A DNA stretch of 64,000 bases from Nonomuraea endophytica (GCF_014203235.1 NZ_JACHIN010000006.1:1-64000), one strand, 5' to 3'. Positions 33,501 to 41,793 are shown, counted from the stretch's first letter. The notes: generated by a model from the letters alone, not told the origin. Made by a program: numbers and translations.

Positions 33501-35389
33501 TCGGCGGAACCGGTCGCACGGGCGCTGACCAGCCGTACCGCCTCCGGGAGCGTGAACACCTCGGCCAGCCCGGCGGCGGCGAACTCCCCGACGCCCTGGC
33601 CGAGCAGCGCGTCGGGCTCGACGCCCAGCGCCAGCCAGAGCCGCCCCAGCGCGTATTCGACGCTGAAGGGCGAGGTGTCCTGCAGCCCATCGGCCGCGAA
33701 AAGGGCGGCGCACTCATCGAGCGCGGCGCGGAACACCGGCTCGGTGCGATAGAGCTCCGCCGCCATCCCGGCGTGCCGCGCGCCTTCGCCCGGGAACAGG
33801 AACACGGTGCTCCGGTCCACCGGTTCCTCCGGCGTGACGATCCGCCGCGCCGGATCGAGTACGGCGGCGGCCGCGTCGGACACGCTCTCCACCACCACGG
33901 CCCCGCGGACCGGGTGCGGCGTGCGCCCCTTCTGCAGGGTGAACGCGATCTCGGAGAGCGGGTCCGCGCTGTCCTTGAATGCCCGGGCGAGCCGCTCTGG
34001 ATACGCCTCGGCCGCGGCCGGGGTCCGTCCCGACCAGACGATCAGCTGCACCGGCTCCGGAGCAGGTTCGGTCGCGCGGGCCGGCGCCTCTTCGAGGATC
34101 GCGTGCGCGTTCGTGCCGCCGATCCCGAAGGAGCTGACCCCGGCCAGCCGCCGGTGGCCGTCCGCCCGCGGCCACGGCCGCGCCTTGTCGTTGACGACGA
34201 ACGGCGAGTTCTCGAGGTCGAGGAGCGGGTTGACGTTCTCGACGTTGATGCTCGCCGGAATCCGCTCGTGGCTCAGTGCCAGCGCCGCCTTGATCAGCGA
34301 GGTGATCCCCGAAGCGTGGCCCAGGTGGCCCACGTTCCCCTTGATCGATCCGATCGGGCAGGCGGGTGCGGCCGGGGACCGGCCGCGGAACGCCTTCTTC
34401 AGCGCCGCGATCTCGATGGCGTCGCCCAGGCGGGTCGCGGTGGCGTGCGCCTCCAGGTACCCGATGTCCTCGGGGCCCACGTCGGCGGCCTCCATGGCGC
34501 TCAGCACGACCTCCGCCTGCCGCTCGGCGCTGGGCGCGGTGAAGCCGACCTTGTTCGCGCCGTCGTTGTTGACCGCCACGGCGCGGATCACCGCGACGAT
34601 CCGGTCTCCGTCGGCCAGGGCGTCGGTGAGCCGTTTGAGCACGACGACGCCGACGCCGCTGGCGAAAATCGTGCCGGTGGCCGCCGCGTCGAAGGGGCGG
34701 CAGTGGCCGTCGCGGCTCAGCGGGCCGTCCTGGGCCCACCAATAGCCGTGGCCGACCGGGAACTCGACGTCCGCGCCGCCGGCCAGCGCGACGTCGCACT
34801 CCTGGAGGCGCAGCGCGTTCACGGCCAGATGCACGGCCACGAGCGAGCTCGAACACGCGGTCTGCACGGTCATGCTCGGCCCGTGCAGGTTCAGCTTGTA
34901 GGAGACCAGCGTCGAGGCGCTGTCGGGGTTGTTCCACATGCCGGCCGCCATGCCGGTGGCGCTCCGCAGCGCCTCAAGGCTGCCGAGCACCCGGCCGATG
35001 GCATAGCGGTTCGCGGCGACCGAGGAGAAAACGCCTGCTCTGCCCAGCTTCGCGGCGTCGTAGCCCGCGTTCTCGACGGCGGCGTGCGCCGTCTCCAGAT
35101 ACAGCCGTAGCTGGGGGTCGCAGGTCTCGGCCTCACGCCTGGTCAGGCCGAAGAACCCGGCGTCGAACAGGTCGACGCCCTCGGGTTCCGCCACCGCCCT
35201 GACGTAGGCCGCGTCGTCCAGCGCTTCGCTCGGCACGCCGCTCGACCGCAGCTCCTCCTCGACCGGGAAGCGCACCGCCTCCTGCCCGGCGACGAGGTTC
35301 TCCCAGAGCTGCTGGGTGTCGTGCGCCGCCGGGAACCGGCCGGCCATTCCGATGATCGCGATCGGCTCAACGAGGTTGCCCATCATCAT
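30572..35389 (-). CDS. Single-module type I polyketide synthase with a degenerate acyltransferase (KS-AT*-KR-DH-ACP)
   Basis: 1605 residues. KS (about 7-440): Cys179 in TACSSS, His315 in EAHATAT, His355 in NVGHLGHASG, all intact. AT remnant (about 528-770): LFPGEGARHAGMAAELY begins normally but the GHSxG elbow reads GQGVGE (597-602), so the active Ser is Gly. The following 100 residues with the FHS catalytic His are deleted (RATGSAERFRLAF). KR (about 1006-1185): TGGLGGLG, Ser1136-1137, Tyr1150, Asn1154. DH (about 1208-1420): HxxxGxxxxP at His1215 and HPTLLD with Asp1380. ACP (about 1532-1600): Ser in LGGDS. The KR-before-DH order is unusual. The AT cannot load itself. Confidence 0.9.
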   Translation of the reverse strand: MMMGNLVEPIAIIGMAGRFPAAHDTQQLWENLVAGQEAVRFPVEEELRSSGVPSEALDDAAYVRAVAEPEGVDLFDAGFFGLTRREAETCDPQLRLYLETAHAAVENAGYDAAKLGRAGVFSSVAANRYAIGRVLGSLEALRSATGMAAGMWNNPDSASTLVSYKLNLHGPSMTVQTACSSSLVAVHLAVNALRLQECDVALAGGADVEFPVGHGYWWAQDGPLSRDGHCRPFDAAATGTIFASGVGVVVLKRLTDALADGDRIVAVIRAVAVNNDGANKVGFTAPSAERQAEVVLSAMEAADVGPEDIGYLEAHATATRLGDAIEIAALKKAFRGRSPAAPACPIGSIKGNVGHLGHASGITSLIKAALALSHERIPASINVENVNPLLDLENSPFVVNDKARPWPRADGHRRLAGVSSFGIGGTNAHAILEEAPARATEPAPEPVQLIVWSGRTPAAAEAYPERLARAFKDSADPLSEIAFTLQKGRTPHPVRGAVVVESVSDAAAAVLDPARRIVTPEEPVDRSTVFLFPGEGARHAGMAAELYRTEPVFRAALDECAALFAADGLQDTSPFSVEYALGRLWLALGVEPDALLGQGVGEFAAAGLAEVFTLPEAVRLVSARATGSAERFRLAFDGIVPRRPRWKIYSASTGGPAEARSVDFWIGQLTGPALFQQALEAVLSDGDRVLVEVGPGRTLTTLARAHPQVRAKRHLAIPTLPSGPSKGATERSSFLHALARMWTLGAEVNWPAGAGARVPLPGYPYQRERFWIERASSANDAPVIEEAERHAVFRLPTWVEAAPAVAPGAEIPGPALVFLPADPRRAGDLLALLGDVPRVPYGSSSAEVARLLDELRESRRYPELVIDATQLGALAEPDLSGIDDQLDAGFHRLAEILREAASRAPDKRARDVVVLAEQSADVTGGESVHPVRAMLLGLLRSYMLENPRARCKLIDVQDGVSDDRLLAELRGLERSEIVALRGDRRWVPGERDLVPDGPGPVDLRHGGAYVITGGLGGLGLAVARGLADTGTRPRLLLLGRTVSGGHHAALAEIRALGAECRVESCDVTDAAALRRVLDSFGAVNGVFHLAGVVGDGMLQFRTREQMSATLAPKVHGTLALVEVLRGRAELDFFVAFSSRAALRGLVGGADYAAANAFLDAVVRRQPLAGVAATTINWPSWSEVGMAARQSARSGPGTEVRWSTPLSAEDYPILDEHRMDGVPVLPGTAQVDFVLRAFREAIGQTDGRSARLRHMVFRQPITTPEPVSLEVGFEAHEDSWRFTVRSAPLSSDDYRVHTTGEIGLVDAAAEQVDLEGLLASLPERRVPRNDAENRLFTIGPHWPGEEIWTSPSDAGTKLAVLTFPAAFGHELDEHALHPTLLDAAVSLARDPDHEPPHAPFAYQSIVVHRSIPARAYSHIRRRPSGSDTIVADIDVLTAGGEVAVEVRGFTMRRVDESMVAPREQRAADDGISPATGVGMLLRVLRGPGHRQVAITMSGEDAVLRNVALRPDARDAGRSSSPGREQAPAPSDEASLEVRLTEMWGAAFGVDAVGPDDDFFDLGGDSFTAVELVEEIRRAFSVDVGIAAIFDHPTVAELVAELRRLTE

Positions 35390-36975
35390 CCGCCCTCCGA
35401 TGCGTCAGCGCCGGTTTCCCGCAGATAGTCGGCGAAGCTGTTCAGGCTCGGATACTGGAAGACCAGCAGGGGTGAGATCTCCGCCCCGAGCCGGACCGAG
35501 ACCTCCGACACGAACCGCATGAGCGACATCGACGTGAACCCGGCCTCGAAGAAGCCGCCGTCGGGGTCGATCTCGCCGCCGCCGAGCGCCGAGCGCGCGC
35601 TCTGGTGAAGAACCTCCATCAGCGTCGCCGCCGCTTCGTCGTCGTCCGGCCAGGCGTCCCGTACCTCGATGCTCGACGGCATGACCGCGGGGTCCAGGTA
35701 GTCGCGCAGCACCGCGCGGATCTCGTCCTCGGTGGCGGTGCCGCCCACGACGGTCAGGCGTACGGACCCGACGCCCGCGCTGTCCTCGACGAACGTGGCC
35801 ACCGACTCGACGACTCCGGCGACCTTGGCCGCCGCGCCCTCGATCTCGTCGAGCTCCACCCGGGCGCCGTTGACCTGGACCTGCCGGTCGGCCCGCCGGA
35901 CGAAGCACATCGAGCCGTCCGGCAGCCGTCTGACGATGTCACCGGTGTCGTACCAGCGTCGCCCGTCCTGGCCGGGCGACAGCAGCGGCGTTCCGTCGGT
36001 GTAGCCGAGCGCGCAGGCGGCCTCTTCCACGTGCAATCGCCCTTCACCGTCGGCGGGGACGATCTTGATGACGGCGTGGCCGAGCGGGCGTCCGATGGGG
36101 ACCGGGTCCTCGCTCGCGGCCCCCTCGCCGGGCGGCACCTGGTGCATGCACAGCACCTGCGGGGTCTCCGACGCGCCGTAACAGTTGGCGATGGTGGCGT
36201 GGGGGGCGAACCCGGCCGTCGCCCGCAGCGCCGCCGCCGTGAGCCGTGCCCCCGCCGAGCAGACCAGCCGCAGGCTGTCGACGGGCGGCGACGAGCCCGC
36301 CATGAGCTGCAGGAGGACCGGCGAGCCCTGGAGCACGGTGATGGCGTGCTCCGCCAGCCAGGCCGCCATCAACCGGGGGTCGGCGGCGGTGCGGCGGCCG
36401 GGGATGAACAACGTCGCGCCGGTGAGCCAGGGCGCGATCAGCTCCCGCAGGCTCGGGTCGTGACCCGGCCTGCTGAGGAAGGCGACCCGGTCGGACGCGT
36501 CCATGGGCAGTTCCTCGAAGAACGCCGTCGTCGCGGCCTCGAAGGCGGTCCGTCCCACGACGATCCCCTTGGGGCTGCCCGTCGTGCCGGAGGTGAAGAG
36601 GATGTGACTGGTCTCCTCCGGCTGCTCGTCCGCGGTGGTGTCCAGAAGGTCCAGGCGGCCCGATGGTCCGAAGGTCGCCGCGGCGCGGGTGGCCGTCAGC
36701 GCGCCGCGTACCCGCTCAGGACCCCAGTCCCCGAGGATCGCCGGTACGGCTCCCGCGCCCCAGACCCCCGCGAGCCGTGCGACGAACTCCGGGCCGCGCT
36801 CCGCGGGCACGCCGATCACGCGGCGCTTCAGAAGATGACTCTCGACATGGCCGGCGACGTCCTCGCCGAGTGCGGCGACGTCGCCGAAGGTGAATTCACG
36901 GCCCTCGTGGACCAGGGCGATGCCGCCCGGGTCACGAGGCCGTCCGAGAAGCCCCCGTTCGTGGCCTCGGCTCAC
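35386..36975 (-). CDS. Adenylation-like enzyme fused to an acyl carrier protein
   Basis: About 529 residues from GTG 36975 (GAGGGAG upstream); an ATG at 37011 would add 12 residues. A-domain: ILFTSGTTGSPKGIVV (A3), IANCYGASETPQ (A5), WYDTGDIVRR (A7) and ADRQVQVNGARVELDEIE (A8). At the place of A10 (NGKxDR) the sequence reads MPSSIEVRDAWPDDDEAA, with no lysine. The last 75 residues are a carrier domain (FFEAGFTSMSLMRF with the phosphopantetheine Ser). Its stop overlaps the PKS start by ATGA. It should load a starter acyl or amino acid, unless the A10 loss makes it inactive. Confidence 0.85.
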   Translation of the reverse strand: MSRGHERGLLGRPRDPGGIALVHEGREFTFGDVAALGEDVAGHVESHLLKRRVIGVPAERGPEFVARLAGVWGAGAVPAILGDWGPERVRGALTATRAAATFGPSGRLDLLDTTADEQPEETSHILFTSGTTGSPKGIVVGRTAFEAATTAFFEELPMDASDRVAFLSRPGHDPSLRELIAPWLTGATLFIPGRRTAADPRLMAAWLAEHAITVLQGSPVLLQLMAGSSPPVDSLRLVCSAGARLTAAALRATAGFAPHATIANCYGASETPQVLCMHQVPPGEGAASEDPVPIGRPLGHAVIKIVPADGEGRLHVEEAACALGYTDGTPLLSPGQDGRRWYDTGDIVRRLPDGSMCFVRRADRQVQVNGARVELDEIEGAAAKVAGVVESVATFVEDSAGVGSVRLTVVGGTATEDEIRAVLRDYLDPAVMPSSIEVRDAWPDDDEAAATLMEVLHQSARSALGGGEIDPDGGFFEAGFTSMSLMRFVSEVSVRLGAEISPLLVFQYPSLNSFADYLRETGADASEGG

Positions 36976-36997
36976 GCTGATCTCCCTCGTTGTCACG

Positions 36998-38206
36998 TCA
37001 CAACAGCTCATCCCACACGGCGGGAAAGTAGGTGGGATGAGTGCTGCGTAACTTGCGCCAGTACGTTTCGCGATCCTCCGCCTGCGCGGCGCCGAGCTGA
37101 CGGTCCCCGCCGTCCGCCGCCGCCCACGCCAGGTGCACCAGCGGAAGCACGGCCGAACCCCGCCGGGCCTTGCCCAGCTCCGCCCCCGCGCCGGTGACGA
37201 CCGTCGACAGCCCGGCCGCGTAGGCGTGCTTGATGGGTTCGTAGATCGCCGCGTTGAAGTACACGAAAGGGTCGGGCGCCCCGTCGTCGAGACGCCCGAA
37301 ATCGGTTACGTACAGCCGGTCGTGCCAGCGGCACATGACCCCCGTGCCGACGACCCGGCCCTCCACCCGGCACAGGAGCGCCGTCGCCGCGCCGTCTCCC
37401 AGCGCGGAGGCGTAGGCCGACAGCCGCCGGGTGACCACGTCCACGCTGTACGCCATCCCGTGCTTGGCCCGCACGTTCACGATCATCGGCGCCACGGCCG
37501 GGATGGCTTCACGCAGAGGCACGGTCTCGGTCGAACAGTCCTTGGCGAAGACCCCCGCCTCCCTGCGCGCGCTGGTGCGGGTGTTGCGCGGCAGCGTCGC
37601 CAGGTAGTCGTCGAAGCCCGCTCCGGGGAGCTCCAGCTCGGTCTGCGCGACGCTCGCCAATCGGTGGTGATCTCCGTCGGCGGTCAACGGAGCGAGGTCT
37701 CTCCACGCGGCGGCGTCGAGAAACAGGAAGAACGTGTACGGGAGCCCGCGCTCGGCCGCGACGGCGCCGGCGGCCTCCCGGAGCGCGCGCAGGACGGCGG
37801 TCCTGGTCGGGCTCGGCAGGGTGCGGTCCACGATGAGCCGCGTGCTGAACCCCGCGCAGGAGCCGGCCAGCAGTCCCAGCCGGCCACCGCGCGAGCCCGC
37901 GGCCAGGAGATCGCGGAAGTGGAGTTCCGGCCAGCTCAGGTAGTCGCCGCGGCTGGGGAGTGAGTCGTAGAGGGGCAGGGCGCCGAGGACGCGCGGGTCC
38001 CCGGGTCGCCGGGCGATCAGGTACGTGACGGGTGCGTCGCCGGACTGCTCCAGGGCCCTGAGCCACGCGTGGCTCTGGAACATGTCCCGCGGGTCGGCGA
38101 CGTCATTCCACGCATGCTCGGAAATGTCGCCTAGGGAGGCGACGCGCTTGACCGTCACAAACTCAAGCGCGTCGGGCGGTTTATCCGGAATTTCCTGATT
38201 TATCAT
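36998..38206 (-). CDS. FemAB/peptidoglycan-bridge-like GNAT acyltransferase
   Basis: 402 residues. The layout is two GNAT folds, as in FemAB-type and 'peptidogalycan biosynthesis' proteins: FQSHAWLRALEQSGDAPVTYLIARR in the first, then LPRNTRTSARREAGVF with FVYFNAAIYEPIKHAYAAGLSTVVTGAGAELGKARRG in the second, which is a conserved stretch of this group. It may move an acyl or aminoacyl group from a carrier protein or tRNA to the product. It overlaps the sulfotransferase stop codon by ATGA and precedes the A-ACP gene, so it is embedded in the operon. Confidence 0.75.
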   Translation of the reverse strand: MINQEIPDKPPDALEFVTVKRVASLGDISEHAWNDVADPRDMFQSHAWLRALEQSGDAPVTYLIARRPGDPRVLGALPLYDSLPSRGDYLSWPELHFRDLLAAGSRGGRLGLLAGSCAGFSTRLIVDRTLPSPTRTAVLRALREAAGAVAAERGLPYTFFLFLDAAAWRDLAPLTADGDHHRLASVAQTELELPGAGFDDYLATLPRNTRTSARREAGVFAKDCSTETVPLREAIPAVAPMIVNVRAKHGMAYSVDVVTRRLSAYASALGDGAATALLCRVEGRVVGTGVMCRWHDRLYVTDFGRLDDGAPDPFVYFNAAIYEPIKHAYAAGLSTVVTGAGAELGKARRGSAVLPLVHLAWAAADGGDRQLGAAQAEDRETYWRKLRSTHPTYFPAVWDELL

Positions 38207-39159
38207 CGGTTATCTGGTCTGTGATGGAGCCATTCGAGCAAGCCAGGCTCCGCGAGTTCGGCCATCCGGCGGTCGTAGTGCGCCCGGTCCTCGGCGGTGA
38301 GGAACTGCTCCCATTCGCCCGACTTACCACTGCGGAAAAAGCGTTCGCGATCACGGATGTAGCCCAGTTGCTCGTCCGGCGCCAGTTCGGTCGCCCGATC
38401 GCGCATCTGCCGGAACGTGGCCGCCTCGACCAGCTCAGGCCATCTACTTTCGGGGATGTCGATGCCGAGCCGGTCCGCGAGCCGGCGCATCTGCCCGGCG
38501 AGGTCGGCGGAGAGATCGGCGTAGTGCAGCAGGATGACGTTCGGATTCTCGCGGCGCACCCACGCGCGGCTCTGCGTCCAGATCAGCGCACGCAGCGAGT
38601 CGAGGTTGACGAACGGCGAGTCGTCGTTGTCCACCCAGCGTAAGGTGTACGACCGCTCGTCGAGCAGGTCGCGCTCGTCATAGGCGTCCACCGGCGCCTC
38701 CGACCCGCCGGGTCCCGGGTGGGCGGCCTGGTTGATCAGCCGGCGGATCACGTCGCGCTTGAGGTTCTTGCCGTGGCTGCGCAGGGATATGGCGACATCG
38801 CGGGGGTCGCGACCCACCGTGATGTAGGTGACCTGCGGATCGGTCGGGATTCCGTCGAGCGGGATGTGGGTCTTGATGAAACGGCGGTGCTGCTGCGCGG
38901 CCAGGCGGTCCCAGACCTCCTGCTTCGGACGCACGAGCATGTCGATCCACGGGGAGAGGCTGGACAGGGGCCCGGGCAGCCGGGGCGTCTGGAAGATCAG
39001 GAGCGCGCAGATCATCTGCGTCCAGGTAGTGCCGCACTTCGCCGGCGAATTGATGACAATGTCGCCAGGCCGGAATTCGAACCCGTCCCACCGGGAGCTG
39101 TCCTCCATCGGTGTGAGGTAACGGGCCAGATGCGTCGTCATCGACGTGATTTTAATCAT
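38203..39159 (-). CDS. PAPS-dependent sulfotransferase (Sulfotransfer_1 type)
   Basis: About 318 residues from ATG 39159; ATG 39141 is also possible. NSPAKCGTTWTQMI is the 5'-phosphosulfate loop, VGRDPRDVAISLRSHGKN the 3'-phosphate motif, and FFRSGKSGEWEQFLTAED the C-terminal GxxGxW/K element. THIPLDGIP carries the expected catalytic His. These belong to cytosolic sulfotransferases that sulfate hydroxyls or amines on small molecules. It is the first gene of the PKS operon. An AT-rich, IR-containing region (39160-39310) lies upstream. Confidence 0.9.
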   Translation of the reverse strand: MIKITSMTTHLARYLTPMEDSSRWDGFEFRPGDIVINSPAKCGTTWTQMICALLIFQTPRLPGPLSSLSPWIDMLVRPKQEVWDRLAAQQHRRFIKTHIPLDGIPTDPQVTYITVGRDPRDVAISLRSHGKNLKRDVIRRLINQAAHPGPGGSEAPVDAYDERDLLDERSYTLRWVDNDDSPFVNLDSLRALIWTQSRAWVRRENPNVILLHYADLSADLAGQMRRLADRLGIDIPESRWPELVEAATFRQMRDRATELAPDEQLGYIRDRERFFRSGKSGEWEQFLTAEDRAHYDRRMAELAEPGLLEWLHHRPDNR

Positions 39160-39204
39160 CGTTTGGCAATTAAGGAAGGGATGAAATTGCCTGAACTCTT
39201 TCCG

Positions 39205-39289
39205 TATAGGAAATACCGTTTGACCATATTCTCGATCTGATGGGAAGGGAATTGGTAAACACTGGTATAACTCGATATGGAAATACCAG
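39205..39289. promoter_or_regulatory. AT-rich leader with repeats upstream of the sulfotransferase/PKS operon
   Basis: CTGGTAT (39262-39268) and ATACCAG (39283-39289) form a perfect 7-bp inverted repeat. TATAGGAAATACC (39205-39217) and ATATGGAAATACC (39275-39287) are direct repeats of one motif 70 bp apart. The AT content is far above the surroundings. This is the best candidate for a regulator-binding promoter region of the PKS operon. Confidence 0.45.
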
Positions 39290-39310
39290 GTCAGCGGCCA
39301 AGTCATGCCG

Positions 39311-40534
39311 CTAAGGCAGATCGAGGGTGACCAGCGCGCCGCCCTCGGGCGGGTTGGCAAGGGTGAGGCGGGCATCCAGCACGGCCGCCTGCCCGGCGGC
39401 GATCGTCAGGCCCAGGCCGTGGCCCGCGGTGGCCGGGTCGGCCCCCTTGCGGAACCGCACCGGACCCTCGCGCAGCAGATGGGCGGGGAAGCCCGGGCCG
39501 TCGTCGTGGACGGTGACGCGGGTGCCGTCCACGGTGACGGTGATCGGGGGCCGGCCGTGCCGGGTGGCGTTGGTGAGCAGGTTGGCCAGGATGCGCTCCA
39601 GCCGGCGTGGATCGGTGGCGACGACGGTGTCGGACTCCACGCGTACCAGCGCGCCGGGGGCGAGCGCGGCCACCCGGCGGGCGACGAACTCCCCCAGGGC
39701 GAGGTCCGACAGCGCGGGCCGTTCGGTGGCGGTGTCCAGGCGGGCCACCTCCAGCACGTCCTCGACGAGGGCGCGCAGCGCCTGGACCCGGTCGCGGACG
39801 ATGTCGGTCATCCGGCCGGGCGGCAGGAGTTCGGCGGCGGTGGTCAGGCCGGTCAGCGGCGTACGCAACTCGTGGGCGATGTCGGCGGTGACCCGGCGTT
39901 CGGCTTCCAGGCGGCCCTGCAGCGCTTCGGCCATCGCGTCCACGGCCTGGGCGAGCTCGGCGGCCTCGTCGTGCGAGCGGCCGCCGATCGCCGCGCCGAC
40001 CCGGACGGTGGGGTCGCCGGCGCTGACGCGGCGCGCGGCCCCGGCGGCCCGGCGCAACCGGCGCGACAGGCGCGCGCCCACCGCGATCCCGGCCAGCGTG
40101 CCCCCGGCGCCGGCGGCGACCGAGCCCAGCAGCAGCACCCGGTCCAGTGCGGCCAGTTCGTCGAGGCTGGGCTGGTAGTCCGAGCGCAGGGACAGCACGT
40201 GCCCGCCGGTGCCGGCCGCCGCCCAGACGTAGGTGCCCTCGGGCGTCTGGCGCAGCGCGGTGGCGACCGTGCCGTCCCGGGCCGCCGCGCGCAGGTCGGC
40301 GGGCAGGGCCGGGTCGTCCAGCCGGCTGCCGAAGGCGGCCTGGCCGCCGCGCTCGTACTCGCGCAGCAGCAGCCGGATGCGCTCTGTCTGCAGGCGGTGG
40401 GCGTCGTCGGCCTGGGTGCGGGCGTAGGCGAGGTGGACGATGAGGCTCAGCGTCACCGCCACCAGCACGCTGACCGCGGCGACGGTGGCGCTGATCTTCC
40501 ATCGCAGGCTGGTCCGCCGAGGCCAGGCCCTCAC
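39311..40534 (-). CDS. cseC: CseC-like sensor histidine kinase
   Basis: 407 residues from GTG 40534 overlapping the response-regulator stop. TM1 (WKISATVAAVSVLVAVTLSLIVH), a sensor loop of about 110 residues, TM2 (VLLLGSVAAGAGGTLAGIAVGA), HAMP, then the H-box VTADIAHELRTPLTGL. N-box: RLERILANLLTNATRHG; G-boxes: VHDDGPGFP and GHGLGLTIA. The gene order lipoprotein-regulator-kinase matches cseA-cseB-cseC of Streptomyces. In Streptomyces CseC senses cell-wall damage (vancomycin, lysozyme). Here the usual upstream sigE is absent. Confidence 0.85.
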   Translation of the reverse strand: MRAWPRRTSLRWKISATVAAVSVLVAVTLSLIVHLAYARTQADDAHRLQTERIRLLLREYERGGQAAFGSRLDDPALPADLRAAARDGTVATALRQTPEGTYVWAAAGTGGHVLSLRSDYQPSLDELAALDRVLLLGSVAAGAGGTLAGIAVGARLSRRLRRAAGAARRVSAGDPTVRVGAAIGGRSHDEAAELAQAVDAMAEALQGRLEAERRVTADIAHELRTPLTGLTTAAELLPPGRMTDIVRDRVQALRALVEDVLEVARLDTATERPALSDLALGEFVARRVAALAPGALVRVESDTVVATDPRRLERILANLLTNATRHGRPPITVTVDGTRVTVHDDGPGFPAHLLREGPVRFRKGADPATAGHGLGLTIAAGQAAVLDARLTLANPPEGGALVTLDLP

Positions 40535-41211
40535 CCGGGCTCCGCGCGCAGTTTGTAGCCGAACCCGCGCACGGTCTCGATGCGGTCGGGGCCGATCTTG
40601 TTGCGCAGCCGCTGCACGTGGATGTCGGCCACGCGGGAGTCGCCGCCGGCGGCGTAGTCCCAGACGCTCTCCAGCAGCACGTCCCTGCTGAGCACCGTGC
40701 CGGGCGACTCGGCGAAGCGCAGCAGCAGCCGCATCTCGGTCGGGGTGAGCGCCACCGGCCTGCCGCCCCGCAGCACCCGCACGCCGTCGACGTCGATGTC
40801 CACGTCGCCGAAGCGCAACTGGCCGGCGCGCTGCCCGGTCGTGTTCTGCTCGCTGCGGCGCAGGACCGCGCGGATGCGGGCCAGCAGCACCGAGCCGTCG
40901 AACGGCTTGGTCACGTAGTCGTCGGCGCCGGCCTCCAGGCCGACGACCACGTCCACGGCGTCGTCCCGGGCCGACAGCATGATCACCGGGATGAGGCTCT
41001 CCTCGCGGATGCGGCGGCACAGGCTCACGCCGTTCATTCCGGGCAGCATCACGTCGAGCAGCGCCACGTCGGGGGTGCGGGCGCGGAAGGCCGCCAGCCC
41101 GGCCGGGCCGTCGGCGGCGGTCGTGACCGTGAAGCCGTCGCGTTCCAGCGCCACCTGGGTCACTTCCCTGATCACCTCGTCGTCCTCGACGAACAGCACG
41201 TGCGCTTGCAT
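40531..41211 (-). CDS. cseB: CseB-like OmpR/PhoB-family response regulator
   Basis: 226 residues. Receiver domain: HVLFVEDDEVIRE with Asp at VALLDVMLPGMNGVSLCRRIREES (phospho-acceptor about Asp54), then VIMLSARD and YVTKPF. Winged helix: ALTPTEMRLLLRFAESPGTVLSRDVLLESVWDY and DIHVQRLRNKIGPDRIETVRGFGYKL. The sequence pattern follows Streptomyces CseB closely, including SLCRRIREES. It would activate a SigE-type promoter on phosphorylation by CseC. The target sigma gene is not next to it. Confidence 0.88.
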   Translation of the reverse strand: MQAHVLFVEDDEVIREVTQVALERDGFTVTTAADGPAGLAAFRARTPDVALLDVMLPGMNGVSLCRRIREESLIPVIMLSARDDAVDVVVGLEAGADDYVTKPFDGSVLLARIRAVLRRSEQNTTGQRAGQLRFGDVDIDVDGVRVLRGGRPVALTPTEMRLLLRFAESPGTVLSRDVLLESVWDYAAGGDSRVADIHVQRLRNKIGPDRIETVRGFGYKLRAEPG

Positions 41212-41232
41212 GGGAGTTCCTTCCGTGCCGTC

Positions 41233-41793
41233 TCAGGCGCCGTCGAGAACGAGCGCGCGGCCGTTCCAGCGCAAGGGTGTGGACGAGGTCGAGGTCGGGC
41301 AGTCGGCTGCGTCGCCGGGCATGTACGACGGCCTTACCAGGACCAGGGCGGCGTTCTGGACCTCGACCCGGCTGCCCGCGGCCTGGTCGGCGAACACGCG
41401 CCCGGCGGGCCGGTCCTGCGCGAAGCGGTAGACGTAGGTGCCGCGGGTGCCTTCGTATCCGCAGGTACGGCCGGGGCAGGTGTAGACGGTGACGGCCAGG
41501 AGGCGCACGCTCCCCGGGTCGCCGGACAGCGAGATCTCATCGGAGTAGATCGGATACCGACCGTCTGAGCACCGTTTGATGGCGGAGGTGACCTTCGTGC
41601 CCAGGCGCGGATCCTCCCGCAGCACCCGCATGCCGTCGAGGTCGGAGGGCGTGCCCATGGCCGTCAGCGCCGGCGCCGGCGACGGTGAGCTCTGACCCGC
41701 CGGGCGCTCCAGGCGTACCCGCGGATCGATCCCGCACCCGGCCAGGAGCAGCGTCCCGGCCAGGACGAGCACGGCGGCGTTTTTCGGCGACAT
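41233..41793 (-). CDS. cseA: CseA-like lipoprotein
   Basis: 186 residues. Signal peptide with the lipobox LLLAGC (Cys20), a Ser/Pro linker, then a folded domain with four cysteines (KRCSDG, YTCPGRTCGYE, DAADCPTS). In Streptomyces CseA is an extracytoplasmic lipoprotein that dampens the SigE response. The assignment rests mostly on the position 22 nt in front of cseB and the overall plan, rather than on a strong motif. Confidence 0.7.
   Translation of the reverse strand: MSPKNAAVLVLAGTLLLAGCGIDPRVRLERPAGQSSPSPAPALTAMGTPSDLDGMRVLREDPRLGTKVTSAIKRCSDGRYPIYSDEISLSGDPGSVRLLAVTVYTCPGRTCGYEGTRGTYVYRFAQDRPAGRVFADQAAGSRVEVQNAALVLVRPSYMPGDAADCPTSTSSTPLRWNGRALVLDGA

Noticed and set aside
33020..35110. 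696-codon plus-strand open frame antisense to the PKS
   Set aside because: Antisense shadow of the PKS codon bias; no recognisable domain.
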